Positions 36,009 to 45,332 of a stretch of DNA of 64,000 bases are shown here, one piece after another. The first letter of the stretch is position 1. Each line of letters starts with the position of its first letter. The stretch is from Xanthomarina maritima. GTDB taxonomy: Bacteria > Bacteroidota > Bacteroidia > Flavobacteriales > Flavobacteriaceae. The translations under genes were made by a program, and so were the position numbers. The DNA lies in NCBI RefSeq assembly GCF_008084905.1, contig NZ_VSFC01000023.1:96377-160376 (forward strand). Reading direction: 5' to 3'. Under the pieces are notes generated by a model. The model did not search any database. It worked only from the letters and a program-made list of their open reading frames with translations, and was not told the DNA's origin.

Positions 36009-38840
36009 TTATTTTAATTCTTTTTTAAGAAATTGGGCTGTATAGCTTTTTTTATGTTTTATCACTTCTTCAGGAGTTCCTTCAACAATAATTTCGCCTC
36101 CATTTTTACCTCCTTCGTAACCAATGTCGATGATGTGGTCTACCATTTTTATGACATCTAAATTATGTTCAATAATCAAAACAGTATTGCCTTTGTCTGC
36201 TAATTTATTTAGAACAATCATTAACACACGAATATCTTCAAAATGAAGCCCAGTTGTAGGTTCGTCTAAAATATAGAAGGTGTTTCCTGTATCTCGTTTA
36301 CTTAGTTCTGTTGCTAATTTAATACGTTGTGCTTCGCCTCCAGAAAGGGTCGTGCTTTGTTGTCCGAGAGTAATATAACCTAGACCAACATCTTTAATAG
36401 TTTTAAGCTTTTTATGAATTTTAGGAATATGTTCAAAAAACGGAACTGCTTCATTTATGGTCATGTTTAACACATCGCTAATCGACTTTCCTTTATAACG
36501 AATTTCTAAAGTTTCTCTGTTAAAACGTTTTCCTTGACAGGTTTCACATTCTACATAAACGTCTGGGAGGAAATTCATTTCAATCACTCTTAAACCACCA
36601 CCTTGACAGGTTTCACAACGTCCACCTTTTACGTTAAAGCTAAATCGTCCAGGTTTGTAACCTCGAATCATGGCTTCTGGAATTTTGGCGAACAAACTTC
36701 GAACTTCACTGAAAGTTCCTGTATAAGTTGCTGGATTGCTTCTTGGAGTTCTCCCAATTGGCGATTGGTTGATATCAATCACTTTATCTATATGCTCCAA
36801 GCCTGAAATGCTTTTGTAAGGCATCGGTTTTTTAACACCATTAAAATAATGCGCATTCATAATAGGATAGAGGGTTTCATTGATTAAGGTAGATTTCCCA
36901 CTTCCTGAAACACCTGTCACTCCAATCATTTTGCCTAAAGGGATTTTTACCAAAACATTTTTTAAATTGTTTCCTGTGCAACCTTTTAATTCAATAAAAT
37001 TTCCGTTGCCTTCTCTGCGTGTTTTAGGCACTTCAATTTGTTTGGTACCATTTAAGTAATCTGCAGTTAAGGTATGATGTGTTTTTAGTTCTGCTGGTGT
37101 GCCAATACTAATGATTTCTCCACCATATTTTCCAGCTTTAGGACCAATATCTATCACATAATCTGCATGCTCAATCATGTCTTTATCGTGCTCTACCACA
37201 ATTACTGAATTTCCAATATCTCTTAAAGCAACTAAAGATTTTATCAATTTTTCGTTATCTCTTTGATGGAGTCCAATACTTGGTTCGTCTAAAATATAAA
37301 GTACGCCAACCAATTGTGAACCAATTTGTGTAGCAAGACGAATACGTTGTGCTTCACCACCAGAAAGGGATTTAGAACTTCGGTTTAAGGATAAATATTC
37401 CAAACCAACATCCAGTAAAAACTGCAATCTAGTTTTGATTTCCTTAATCACTTCTTCAGCAATTTTTAATTGTTTGTCTGAAAGATGATTTTCTAAATCG
37501 TTAAACCATTCAGCCAAATCTACTATGTCTTTATTGGCTAAATCGGCTATGTTTTTGTCGTTTATTTTGAAGTATAAAGATTCTTGTCTTAAACGAGACC
37601 CATGGCATTCATCACAAGTTACTTTATCCATATACTCTTTTGCCCAACGTTTTAGAGAAGTGGTTTCAGCATTTGCATATTGACTTTCGATAAAATTAGC
37701 AACGCCTTCAAAATCTATTTTATAATCTCGAGTTACTCCAAGGGTTTTGCTTTCTACCGAAAACTTGTCGTTTCCACCAAACAAAATCATTTGTTTGGCT
37801 TCTTCAGGAATGTTTTTATACGGATCGTTTAAAGAAAAACTAAAACGCTGTGCAATGGTTTCGAACTGTTTAAAAATCCAAGAGTTTTTTTGTGGGCCAT
37901 GAGGCGCCAAAGCTCCAGCATTAATAGATAATTTAGGATCTGGAATAATTTTATTTTCGTTTACCTGATACAAAGTACCAATACCATTACATTTAGGGCA
38001 AGCCCCTTTTGGCGAGTTAAATGAGAAGTTATTGGGCTCAGGATTTGGATAAGAAATTCCAGAACTAGGGCACATAAGATTTCTACTAAAATAACGTGTT
38101 TCCTGTGTGTCTTGGTCTAAAACCATAAGCACATCTTCGCCATGATACATGGCTGTATTGATGGTTTCTGTAAGGCGTTTATCGTTATCAACAGAATCGT
38201 CAATTTTTAAACGATCGATGACTATTTCTATGTCGTGAGTTTTGTAACGATCCATCTTCATGCCTTTAACTAAATCAAGAATCTCTCCATCTGCTCTCAC
38301 TTTTACAAAGCCTTGTTTGGCTATTTGTTCAAATAACTCTCTGTAATGTCCTTTTCGAGAACGCACCACAGGAGCCAGAATATTAATGCGTTTACCTTTA
38401 AAACTTTCAATAATTAATTCTTTAATCTGCTCATCGTTATAACTTACCATTTTTTCGCCTGTGTTGAAGCTATACGCATCACTAGCACGAGCAAAAAGCA
38501 GTCTTAAAAAATCGTAAATCTCAGTAATAGTACCTACAGTAGAACGTGGCGACTTGCTAGTTGTTTTTTGTTCAATAGCAATAACAGGCGAAAGTCCATC
38601 TATTTTATCTACATCAGGACGTTCTAAACTACCTAAAAACTGTCTGGCATAAGCCGAAAAAGTTTCAATATAGCGACGCTGCCCTTCGGCATAAATGGTA
38701 TCGAAAGCCAATGAGGATTTTCCACTACCAGATAAACCAGTAATAACTACCAGTTTTTCTCTAGGAATGGTAACATCTATGTTTTTTAGGTTGTGTACAC
38801 GAGCACCTTGAACCTCAATATTTTCTTCGAATGGACTCAT
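36009..38840 (-). CDS. uvrA: Excinuclease ABC subunit A
   Basis: 943 residues, full length. UvrA recognises bulky DNA damage and loads UvrB. Both ABC ATPase modules are complete: Walker [11 protein letters not shown] near residue 35 and [10 protein letters not shown] near 640, and two [11 protein letters not shown] signatures. A zinc site C-E-T-C ... C-E-T-C lies near 735. The other zinc-finger region reads C-P-S-S ... C-P-K-C, so it lacks one of the canonical cysteines. Confidence 0.97.
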   Translation of the reverse strand: MSPFEENIEVQGARVHNLKNIDVTIPREKLVVITGLSGSGKSSLAFDTIYAEGQRRYIETFSAYARQFLGSLERPDVDKIDGLSPVIAIEQKTTSKSPRSTVGTITEIYDFLRLLFARASDAYSFNTGEKMVSYNDEQIKELIIESFKGKRINILAPVVRSRKGHYRELFEQIAKQGFVKVRADGEILDLVKGMKMDRYKTHDIEIVIDRLKIDDSVDNDKRLTETINTAMYHGEDVLMVLDQDTQETRYFSRNLMCPSSGISYPNPEPNNFSFNSPKGACPKCNGIGTLYQVNENKIIPDPKLSINAGALAPHGPQKNSWIFKQFETIAQRFSFSLNDPYKNIPEEAKQMILFGGNDKFSVESKTLGVTRDYKIDFEGVANFIESQYANAETTSLKRWAKEYMDKVTCDECHGSRLRQESLYFKINDKNIADLANKDIVDLAEWFNDLENHLSDKQLKIAEEVIKEIKTRLQFLLDVGLEYLSLNRSSKSLSGGEAQRIRLATQIGSQLVGVLYILDEPSIGLHQRDNEKLIKSLVALRDIGNSVIVVEHDKDMIEHADYVIDIGPKAGKYGGEIISIGTPAELKTHHTLTADYLNGTKQIEVPKTRREGNGNFIELKGCTGNNLKNVLVKIPLGKMIGVTGVSGSGKSTLINETLYPIMNAHYFNGVKKPMPYKSISGLEHIDKVIDINQSPIGRTPRSNPATYTGTFSEVRSLFAKIPEAMIRGYKPGRFSFNVKGGRCETCQGGGLRVIEMNFLPDVYVECETCQGKRFNRETLEIRYKGKSISDVLNMTINEAVPFFEHIPKIHKKLKTIKDVGLGYITLGQQSTTLSGGEAQRIKLATELSKRDTGNTFYILDEPTTGLHFEDIRVLMIVLNKLADKGNTVLIIEHNLDVIKMVDHIIDIGYEGGKNGGEIIVEGTPEEVIKHKKSYTAQFLKKELK

Positions 38841-38856
38841 AAAAATAGCAAAGTTG

Positions 38857-38864
38857 CAAAGGTA
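38857..38864 (-). promoter_or_regulatory. Candidate -7 element of uvrA
   Basis: On the minus strand this reads TACCTTTG, an exact TAnnTTTG match, 16 bases before the uvrA ATG. The -33 region is not convincing. Confidence 0.4.
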
Positions 38865-39026
38865 CAGATTATGCTTTGAAATAAGAAAGGTTTTGGGTTT
38901 TGAGATTTATAGATTCAAGGTTTTAATTTTTTACATTTAGTGGATGTTTAAGTTATATTATAAACAAAATAATCGATGAAATACATAAAAACACGACAAA
39001 GCGCAGCTAACAATCTCATATTTTAC

Positions 39027-39133
39027 GGGGTTTCTTCGGGAATCCTTCGGGAATTGTTCGGGTTTTCCTTGTAAAATCAGGGTTTTTTCGAAGGATCCTC
39101 GAAGGAGTCTCGAACAAGACTCGAACAAAACCC
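39027..39133. repeat. Intergenic repeat element with 11-bp periodic blocks, copy 2
   Basis: TTCGGG recurs at 39035, 39046 and 39057. TCGAA recurs at 39088, 39099, 39110 and 39121. Both series have an exact 11-bp step. The second block is bounded by AGGGTTTT (39079-39086) and AAAACCCT, an 8-bp inverted pair. CTCGAACAAAACCC is shared with copy 1. Confidence 0.65.
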
Positions 39134-39254
39134 TAAAAGTGCTTAAAAGTGCTTTAGAGTTTTTCCTTAGTTCTAGTATTTAAAAAAGTTTTAAATTAGC
39201 ATATTATTCCTATTTAGGATTGGGATAAGAAAACTTTTATTTATTATATAACGA

Positions 39255-40123
39255 GTTGTAACACATTTGACCAAACCTATGAAATACATATTATTACTCG
39301 GAATTCTGATTTCATTTTCCGGAACAAATCTTATCGCTCAATCGACTTCTGACAGCCTGAAACCAAAAATGAAAATGGTTAAAGAAGTCATTTATAAACC
39401 AGAGAATGGTGAATTAAAAAGTCGAGAAAACCTGTTTGACTCAAACATAAGTTCGTATATGATTTTTGATAAAAATGAGAAAGTGATAGAAAACGGACAA
39501 TATGAAAGAGACGGTTCGCTTTACGAGAAAGCTATTTACGAAAGAAATGAAGATGGAGTTGCTCAAAAAGCTATGAAGAAAAATTCATCAGATGAATTAA
39601 AAAGCTATTGGACTTATGAGTACGATTCCAAAGACAATATGATTGCTGTTAAAACTTATGATTCGGATAACAACCTGACAAATATTCAATCTAATGAGTA
39701 TGACGAAAGCGGAAATAATATTGAGATGTTAATCAAAAGTCTAGGTAGTGAAAATGGTTGGAAATATGTTTATAAATACAATTTTGACAACAAAAAAATT
39801 GAACAGTTCAGATATAAACCTGATGGCAGTTTAAAAGACAGACGAACATACTCATACGATAAAGATGGAAATGAAAATATCGAAATTATGTTCAAACCAG
39901 ATGGAAGTTACACAAAATTCGTATCCGAATATGATGAAAAGGGTAATCTAACCATACAAAATTGGTATAATGAGAAAGACGAAAAAACACACCAAACTTC
40001 TTTTGAGTATGTATATGACGAAAATGGAAATTGGATTTCTAAAAGGAGAAGTTCTAATGGAGAATTAGGTATGGTCTGGGAGAGACAAATTGAATATTAC
40101 GAATAAAAAAAACGTGTTACAAC
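39255..40123. repeat. 10-bp inverted repeat flanking a single gene
   Basis: GTTGTAACAC (39255-39264) and its exact complement GTGTTACAAC (40114-40123) bracket the gene at 39279-40106 closely on both sides. The arrangement resembles the ends of a gene cassette or a small non-autonomous element. Confidence 0.45.
39279..40106 (+). CDS. Exported protein with YD/RHS-like short repeats
   Basis: 275 residues from the ATG at 39279. A TTG four codons earlier is less likely. A signal peptide ends near L-I-A-Q-S. The rest is built from repeats of roughly 25-30 residues around Y-x-Y-D-x-x-G-N (for example E-Y-D-E-S-G-N, S-Y-D-K-D-G-N, E-Y-D-E-K-G-N), as in RHS/YD repeats or YwqK-like proteins. These form beta-strand arrays. 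No toxin domain is seen. The precise role is unknown. It is bounded by an inverted repeat. Confidence 0.7.
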   Translation: MKYILLLGILISFSGTNLIAQSTSDSLKPKMKMVKEVIYKPENGELKSRENLFDSNISSYMIFDKNEKVIENGQYERDGSLYEKAIYERNEDGVAQKAMKKNSSDELKSYWTYEYDSKDNMIAVKTYDSDNNLTNIQSNEYDESGNNIEMLIKSLGSENGWKYVYKYNFDNKKIEQFRYKPDGSLKDRRTYSYDKDGNENIEIMFKPDGSYTKFVSEYDEKGNLTIQNWYNEKDEKTHQTSFEYVYDENGNWISKRRSSNGELGMVWERQIEYYE

Positions 40124-40129
40124 ACTGTA

Positions 40130-40235
40130 TATAATTTATTGCTAATTCTAGCCTACTTACGAAAATCCTCGCGGATTTTCTATTCGGTTTGTATTTGCTA
40201 AATTAGGTGCTTAAAACACGCAACGAAATCATACA
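40130..40235. repeat. Imperfect long hairpin between accessory genes
   Basis: A perfect core GAAAATCC/GGATTTTC with a TCGC loop (40161-40180) sits inside weaker pairing of CTAATT (40142-40147) with AATTAG (40201-40206). There is no T run, so it is not an evident terminator. It separates the YD-repeat gene from the esterase gene. Confidence 0.45.
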
Positions 40236-40266
40236 CAAAACCGATACCTAACATATAAATCAAAAT

Positions 40267-41094
40267 ATGAAAAATTTGACATTTGTAATTTTATATATTC
40301 TTCTTTCAGGAGTACAAAACACACTTGCACAGAATAAAACAGATATTGTATTAGGAAATAAGTTTGTTATTAAATCTAATATATTAAATGAAGAAAGAAC
40401 TTGTTTAATCAGTCTTCCAGATTCATACAATGATTCATCTGAAGTTGCTAAAAAATATCCAATCATCATATTATTAGATGGATATACTTATTTTAAAACA
40501 GCATCTGGAATAGTACATTTTATGAGTTCAAATAGGAACCGAAATAATTTAATGCCAGAAAGTATTCTTATAGCCATAGAAAATGTTGACCGTGAACGAG
40601 ATTTTACTGTTACAAAAATTAAGACCAAACGACCAAATACTATGGGAGGTGGAAGGAATTTTTTGAATTTTATTGAGAAAGAACTAATACCTTATATTGA
40701 TGAAAATTATAGAACAGAACCCTCTAGAACTCTAGTTGGACATTCTTTAGGGGGTCTACTAACATTAAATTCTTATATGGATAAAAATAGTGTATTCAAT
40801 GCTTATATTTCTATAGACCCAAGTGTTTGGTGGAGTGAGGTGACGATGAAAAACAAGGTTGATTCTATTTCCTCAATATCATTTAAAAAAAAGCTTTATA
40901 TAGCTACTGCTAATCAAGGAGAGGCTAATTACGAGAGGAATAAACAAAGACACGACTCTTTATATGCTTTCATAACAAAGAAATCTGATAAACCTCTAAA
41001 TGTCGAAATAGAATATTTTGAAAAAGAAAACCATCGATCTGTACCATTAATAGCTTTGTACGAAGGGTTACTATATATTAATCAAGAGAATTGA
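40267..41094 (+). CDS. Esterase D-like alpha/beta hydrolase, exported
   Basis: 275 residues with a signal peptide (cleavage near T-L-A-Q, residue 18). The fold matches the putative esterase (PF00756) family. The nucleophile lies in G-H-S-L-G-G, strands I-I-L-L-D-G-Y and I-L-I-A-I-E-N precede it, and a late E-N-H-R-S supplies the catalytic His. Members cleave acyl esters, including siderophore or cell-wall esters; the substrate here is unknown. It lies between two unusual intergenic segments and has no operon partner. Confidence 0.85.
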   Translation: MKNLTFVILYILLSGVQNTLAQNKTDIVLGNKFVIKSNILNEERTCLISLPDSYNDSSEVAKKYPIIILLDGYTYFKTASGIVHFMSSNRNRNNLMPESILIAIENVDRERDFTVTKIKTKRPNTMGGGRNFLNFIEKELIPYIDENYRTEPSRTLVGHSLGGLLTLNSYMDKNSVFNAYISIDPSVWWSEVTMKNKVDSISSISFKKKLYIATANQGEANYERNKQRHDSLYAFITKKSDKPLNVEIEYFEKENHRSVPLIALYEGLLYINQEN

Positions 41095-41258
41095 TAATAT
41101 TGTATAAAATACGTTTGCCAACTAAGTACTGAGTTAAAATAAGCTATTTAAACTATCTGTTTATATTTACAGTTTTAAAATATTATTAATTTTAAGAAAT
41201 ATAAACAATAAAAAAATAACAGATTCCTACTTTCGTGGGAATAACATAAAACAATATC

Positions 41259-41780
41259 ATGAACATACTAGGAATAAGCTCCAGGATTAATCATCCAGAA
41301 TTTGGAAAAGGTGTCGTTACCAACGTAACCTCTAAACATTATTGGGTAACTTTTATTGAAAGTGGTTTAGAAACTATAGATATAGACACCCAATTTGAAG
41401 TTATTGAAGCAGCTGATGACGATGTTGATACGGTTAGCTTTGCTGAAGTTGAAAGCAGCTTGGTTCAGATTTTAAAACGTTGGAGTGATGTAACAGAAGT
41501 GGTACATATTGCTGACAAATGGAAAGGTGGCAAATTAATTTTAGAACCAGGAGATACCAATCTAAAATCTAGCGAAGTACCTATAGATACCTTCTTTCAT
41601 AAAATAACCATGGTTCGTGATAGATTGCGTGTTATGGAACAAAAAATAAATTCCAGTAATCTGGATGAGCAAGAAAAGATTGACTTACAGCAATATATTA
41701 CCAGAAGCTATGGAAGTTTAACTACGTTTAATGTATTGTTTAAGTTGAAGGAGCAGCAGTTTGTTGGACAAAGGAGTTAG
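41259..41780 (+). CDS. Conserved flavobacterial protein of unknown function
   Basis: 173 residues without signal or membrane segments. The N-terminus (about 8-50) has a compact beta pattern, H-P-E-F-G-K-G-V-V-T-N-V, similar to the small domain that ends UvrD/PcrA proteins. The remainder is helical. The G-K-G-x-V element suggests an SH3-like fold, possibly binding a nucleic-acid enzyme, but this is inference. Function is unknown. Confidence 0.7.
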   Translation: MNILGISSRINHPEFGKGVVTNVTSKHYWVTFIESGLETIDIDTQFEVIEAADDDVDTVSFAEVESSLVQILKRWSDVTEVVHIADKWKGGKLILEPGDTNLKSSEVPIDTFFHKITMVRDRLRVMEQKINSSNLDEQEKIDLQQYITRSYGSLTTFNVLFKLKEQQFVGQRS

Positions 41781-41796
41781 TATTCAGTCACAGTTT

Positions 41797-41838
41797 CAGT
41801 CTCAGTTTTCAGTTAGTTTTTGCTGTAAACTGAGACTG
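41797..41838. terminator. Hairpin between convergent genes
   Basis: CAGTCTCAGTTT (41797-41808) pairs perfectly with AAACTGAGACTG (41827-41838) over an 18-base loop. Short CAGT-rich direct repeats surround it. It is shared by two convergent genes; terminator function is likely but there is no long T tract. Confidence 0.55.
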
Positions 41839-41848
41839 CGACTGTAAT

Positions 41849-42565
41849 CTATTTAGTGCCTTTAACGTCTCCCATTTCTAATCCTAAAAAGAGTAGTTTA
41901 TGAAAGGTAGGGAGTTGTGCGCCACTTTCTGTAGTTGTCCAGTTTTCCCAAGATGCTTCAAGACCACCAATAGGTAGAATATCAGCCCACATTTTAAATC
42001 GGTTTGGTTTACCACTATCGTCTAAAAACCATAAGTATGAGTCTCCTGGAGTTGTTCCACCAGAAGTATAGGTTACAAGAAGGCCTTGTTCGCCTTTTTT
42101 TGTGGATACTATAAAACGTTTTGTGCCTTTATCGAATACTTTATAAGGAGCAACAAGCCAGAAGGAGTCGTTGTTAAAAAAGGTGGTTGCTTTTTCTATT
42201 AGATTGGTTTCTTGCTCGTCATGAACTCTAAATCCATGGATATAAGCTTTACTTTCAGAAGGATTATTTAGGTCTAATTCTACTTTATAGGTTTCCCAAA
42301 AAACATAGCATATGCCTTCTGTTTTTAACCATTGATAATGGTGTTTTCTTTTAAAAGTCCATTCAATATAATTTGTTTTTTTATACGCTACATAATCTAA
42401 AGCATCGAGCATTTTTGTAGCTAAGGCATCTGCTTGTTTTCCTTCAATTCCAGTAGGTAAGTCTTCGTTATATTTAAAATAGACAAACCCAAAAAACAAT
42501 AAGCTTGGTAAGGTTAAAAAGATAACAACACCAGCAATAATTTTAAGTAGCTTCTTAATTTTCAT
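41849..42565 (-). CDS. Membrane-anchored protein of unknown function
   Basis: 238 residues with one N-terminal membrane helix (about 8-30) and a periplasmic beta-rich domain with many aromatic residues (W-T-F-K-R-K-H-H-Y-Q-W). A conserved L-V-T-Y-T-S-G-G-T-T-P-G-D-S-Y-L-W segment follows. I do not recognise the family. It is 2 bp downstream of the AlkD-like gene in the same transcript. Confidence 0.7.
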   Translation of the reverse strand: MKIKKLLKIIAGVVIFLTLPSLLFFGFVYFKYNEDLPTGIEGKQADALATKMLDALDYVAYKKTNYIEWTFKRKHHYQWLKTEGICYVFWETYKVELDLNNPSESKAYIHGFRVHDEQETNLIEKATTFFNNDSFWLVAPYKVFDKGTKRFIVSTKKGEQGLLVTYTSGGTTPGDSYLWFLDDSGKPNRFKMWADILPIGGLEASWENWTTTESGAQLPTFHKLLFLGLEMGDVKGTK

Positions 42566-42567
42566 AA

Positions 42568-43236
42568 TTAAATGATATTTCTGAGGGCTTCTTTTTGACT
42601 TAAAGGTTTGAGGGAAGTCGAATTTACAAAATTTAGTACAGATTCCGAATATGTTTTACCATATTCTCTTAAAGACCAACCAATGGCTTTTTGAATAAAA
42701 AACAAGTCTGATTCTTTAAATCTTAGACACTGATTAAATAATATAGCTTCATCTGTTTTGTGTTTATATCCTAATTGAAATAAAATACTGCTTCTATTTA
42801 CCCACATATTAGTAGATACCGAATACTTTTCGATAACAGTTTGTGTGGCTTCAGGATATTGAATTAAGTAAGTGCCTAATATTTGTTTGGCAATAAAATC
42901 TACAGTGTCCCACCAGGAATTAGTAGTAATTAAAGTTTCTATAATTTCGATATCATTTTTCTGATAGGATTTCCTTAAGTGCTTTTCAAACAATTCAATG
43001 CCACAATGGTGTAATTCTCGTTGTGGTTGTTGCAACAATTCTAAAACAGTTGTTCTTATGTTTTCTTCAATGTCCTTTTTATATAACTTGACTGTGTGGT
43101 TTAATATGGCTCTTCGAAGAGGTGTTTTTATACCGAAAAACTCAAATTGATGGCGTAAATAGGCTTTCATTTGAAGCGCATATTCTGTGTTGCTTTGATG
43201 GTTTAAATTATGGATAAGAGCTTCAGTAAAGTTCAT
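42568..43236 (-). CDS. AlkD-like DNA alkylation repair protein
   Basis: 222 residues, all-helical HEAT-like repeats as in AlkD glycosylases, which remove positively charged alkylated bases. The N-S-W-W-D-T-V-D segment carries the Trp and Asp expected at the active site. The F-F-I-Q-K-A-I-G-W-S-L-R-E-Y segment near the C-terminus is also characteristic. It is in one transcript with the AcpH-like gene upstream and the membrane protein downstream. Confidence 0.9.
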   Translation of the reverse strand: MNFTEALIHNLNHQSNTEYALQMKAYLRHQFEFFGIKTPLRRAILNHTVKLYKKDIEENIRTTVLELLQQPQRELHHCGIELFEKHLRKSYQKNDIEIIETLITTNSWWDTVDFIAKQILGTYLIQYPEATQTVIEKYSVSTNMWVNRSSILFQLGYKHKTDEAILFNQCLRFKESDLFFIQKAIGWSLREYGKTYSESVLNFVNSTSLKPLSQKEALRNII

Positions 43237-43255
43237 ATTATTTTTGGCTTATTGG

Positions 43256-43852
43256 CTACAGTTTCTCTGTGATTTCAATTTTCTTTAATTCGGAGAAATC
43301 AATCAATTCTTTGAAGAATAAGGTGAATTCTTCTTCAAATTCCAGATAGTGTTCCTGTAATTCAGTAGTAGCTTTATCCATTCCTGAAACATATTTTGTA
43401 CGTCTATTCATACCATTTAAAACTCTTTGAATCCCTTCTATACTTGCATAATTTAATAACCAATTATCAGTTATCATATAAGGCATCATTTTTTGTGTTC
43501 TAACAGGAAGGAATTCAAAATGTGTTTGAATGGTTTTATAAAAATTGTCTGTATAAACATTTAATGGAATGGTTGAATAATCTGTCCAGTTTTTAGCCAA
43601 AAAGTGATCGTATAGAATGTCTACAATCACACCAGAATAATGACTGTAATTCTTATGAAGTCTTTTGGTACTTTGTCTAACTATGGGATGTGCATCTGTA
43701 AAGGTGTCTATTTCTCGATGTAGAAGAATGCCAATTTGAATGTCTTTTGGGTATTTTTTGTATTTGTTCCCTCGAATGCCATCAGCCATAAAATTTCCAA
43801 TGGTTATTAAATCGTTTGTTCCTGACAAATAAATATGCGCTAAAAAGTTCAT
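43256..43852 (-). CDS. Acyl carrier protein phosphodiesterase-like protein
   Basis: 198 residues. The start M-N-F-L-A-H-I-Y-L-S, then G-N-F-M-A-D, L-H-R-E-I-D-x-F-T-D-A-H-P and Y-S-G-V-I-V-D-I-L-Y-D-H-F-L-A match AcpH. AcpH removes the phosphopantetheine group from acyl carrier protein using metal-binding His/Asp residues. These residues are all present. It heads the three-gene minus-strand cluster. Confidence 0.88.
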   Translation of the reverse strand: MNFLAHIYLSGTNDLITIGNFMADGIRGNKYKKYPKDIQIGILLHREIDTFTDAHPIVRQSTKRLHKNYSHYSGVIVDILYDHFLAKNWTDYSTIPLNVYTDNFYKTIQTHFEFLPVRTQKMMPYMITDNWLLNYASIEGIQRVLNGMNRRTKYVSGMDKATTELQEHYLEFEEEFTLFFKELIDFSELKKIEITEKL

Positions 43853-43888
43853 TTGGTGAATTTACAAATTACTCTTGAAGAATCTAGA

Positions 43889-43918
43889 TTTGATTTATGA
43901 ATTGTAATTGTATATTTG
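43889..43918 (+). promoter_or_regulatory. Strong Bacteroidetes-type promoter of glmM
   Basis: TTTG (43889-43892) and TATATTTG (43911-43918) are separated by 18 bp, an exact match to the TTTG / TAnnTTTG pattern. The gene starts 22 bases after the -7 element. Confidence 0.65.
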
Positions 43919-43939
43919 TTGAAAATCTAAAATAATTTC

Positions 43940-45325
43940 ATGACATTAATAAAATCTATATCAGGAATTCGAGGCACTATTGGAGGACAAGTAGGCAATA
44001 ATCTAACACCTATTGATGCCGTTAAATTTGCATCAGCTTATGGTTTTTGGCTAAAACAGCAACGCAATAAAGAGCATTACAGAGTTGTGGTTGGCAGAGA
44101 TGCTAGAATTTCGGGAGAGATGATTCAGAATTTAGTTATGAATACGCTTGTTGGATTAGGAATTCATGTGATTGATTTAGGCTTATCTACCACGCCAACG
44201 GTTGAAATTGCTGTGCCTATGGAGCATGCAGATGGTGGTATTATTTTAACTGCTAGTCATAATCCTAAACAATGGAATGCGTTAAAGTTATTAAATGAAA
44301 AAGGGGAGTTTTTAAGTGGAGCAGAAGGAGCAAAGATTTTAGAGATAGCTGAAAGTGACACTATGACTTTTTCAGATGTAGATAGCTTAGGGAAAATTAC
44401 AAAGAACCAAGCATATATCGATATGCATATTGATGAGGTTTTAAAACTACCTTTAGTCAATAAAAAAGCCATTGAAGCGGCTAATTTTAAAGTGGTCGTT
44501 GATGGCGTAAATTCTACTGGAGGAATCGCAATTCCATTATTATTAGAACGATTAGGCGTGTATCCAGTGAAGTTATATTGTGAGCCAAATGGACATTTTC
44601 CTCACAACCCAGAACCTTTAAAAGAACATTTAACAGATTTATCTGAAGCTGTTGTAAAAGAACGTGCAGATTTAGGAATAGTAGTAGATCCAGATGTAGA
44701 TAGACTGGCGTTTATGGATGAAAAGGGAGAGATGTTTGGTGAAGAATATACGCTTGTAGCTTGTGCAGATTATGTGCTTAGTAAAACACCTGGAAATACT
44801 GTAAGTAACATGAGTTCTACACGTGCTTTAAGAGATGTAACCGAAAAACATGGAGGTACTTATGAAGCGAGTGCAGTTGGAGAAGTGAATGTCGTTGAGT
44901 TAATGAAAAAAAATAAAGCCATTATTGGAGGCGAAGGAAATGGAGGAATCATCTATCCTGAATCTCATTATGGTCGCGATGCTCTAGTTGGAGTTGCTTT
45001 GTTTTTAAGTTTATTAGCTGAAAAGAAAATGTCTGTCAGTGAATTAAGAGCTAGCTATCCTAGTTACTTTATGAGTAAAAAGAAGATTGAATTAACACCT
45101 GAAATAAACGTTGATGCTATTTTAAAACAAATGGAGTCAAGGTATAACAATGAAAAACTAACAACTATTGATGGTGTTAAAATAGATTTTGTTAACAGTT
45201 GGGTGCATTTACGTAAAAGTAACACAGAACCTATTATTCGTGTTTATACTGAAGCTCCAACACAAGAAGAAGCAGATAGTTTGGCTGATAGAATTATCTT
45301 AGAGATTAAATCTTTTAGTAATTAA
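43940..45325 (+). CDS. glmM: Phosphoglucosamine mutase-type phosphohexomutase
   Basis: 461 residues. GlmM converts glucosamine-6-phosphate to glucosamine-1-phosphate for peptidoglycan and lipopolysaccharide precursors. The phosphoserine is Ser106 in T-A-S-H-N-P, the magnesium loop is Asp250, Asp252 and Asp254 in D-P-D-V-D-R-L, and the sugar-binding G-E-G-N-G-G-I and the C-terminal phosphate-binding R-K-S-N-T-E-P-I-I-R are present. The hexosamine specificity is inferred; a phosphomannomutase-type activity cannot be excluded. Confidence 0.9.
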   Translation: MTLIKSISGIRGTIGGQVGNNLTPIDAVKFASAYGFWLKQQRNKEHYRVVVGRDARISGEMIQNLVMNTLVGLGIHVIDLGLSTTPTVEIAVPMEHADGGIILTASHNPKQWNALKLLNEKGEFLSGAEGAKILEIAESDTMTFSDVDSLGKITKNQAYIDMHIDEVLKLPLVNKKAIEAANFKVVVDGVNSTGGIAIPLLLERLGVYPVKLYCEPNGHFPHNPEPLKEHLTDLSEAVVKERADLGIVVDPDVDRLAFMDEKGEMFGEEYTLVACADYVLSKTPGNTVSNMSSTRALRDVTEKHGGTYEASAVGEVNVVELMKKNKAIIGGEGNGGIIYPESHYGRDALVGVALFLSLLAEKKMSVSELRASYPSYFMSKKKIELTPEINVDAILKQMESRYNNEKLTTIDGVKIDFVNSWVHLRKSNTEPIIRVYTEAPTQEEADSLADRIILEIKSFSN

Positions 45326-45332
45326 TATATGT

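Larger units (their letters stand above)
38841..39278. other. Gene-free intergenic stretch upstream of an accessory gene
   Basis: No coding region is supported. Bases 39027-39133 hold the 11-bp periodic repeat element. The rest is AT-rich. The final part before the next gene contains the 10-bp inverted-repeat arm at 39255. Confidence 0.6.
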
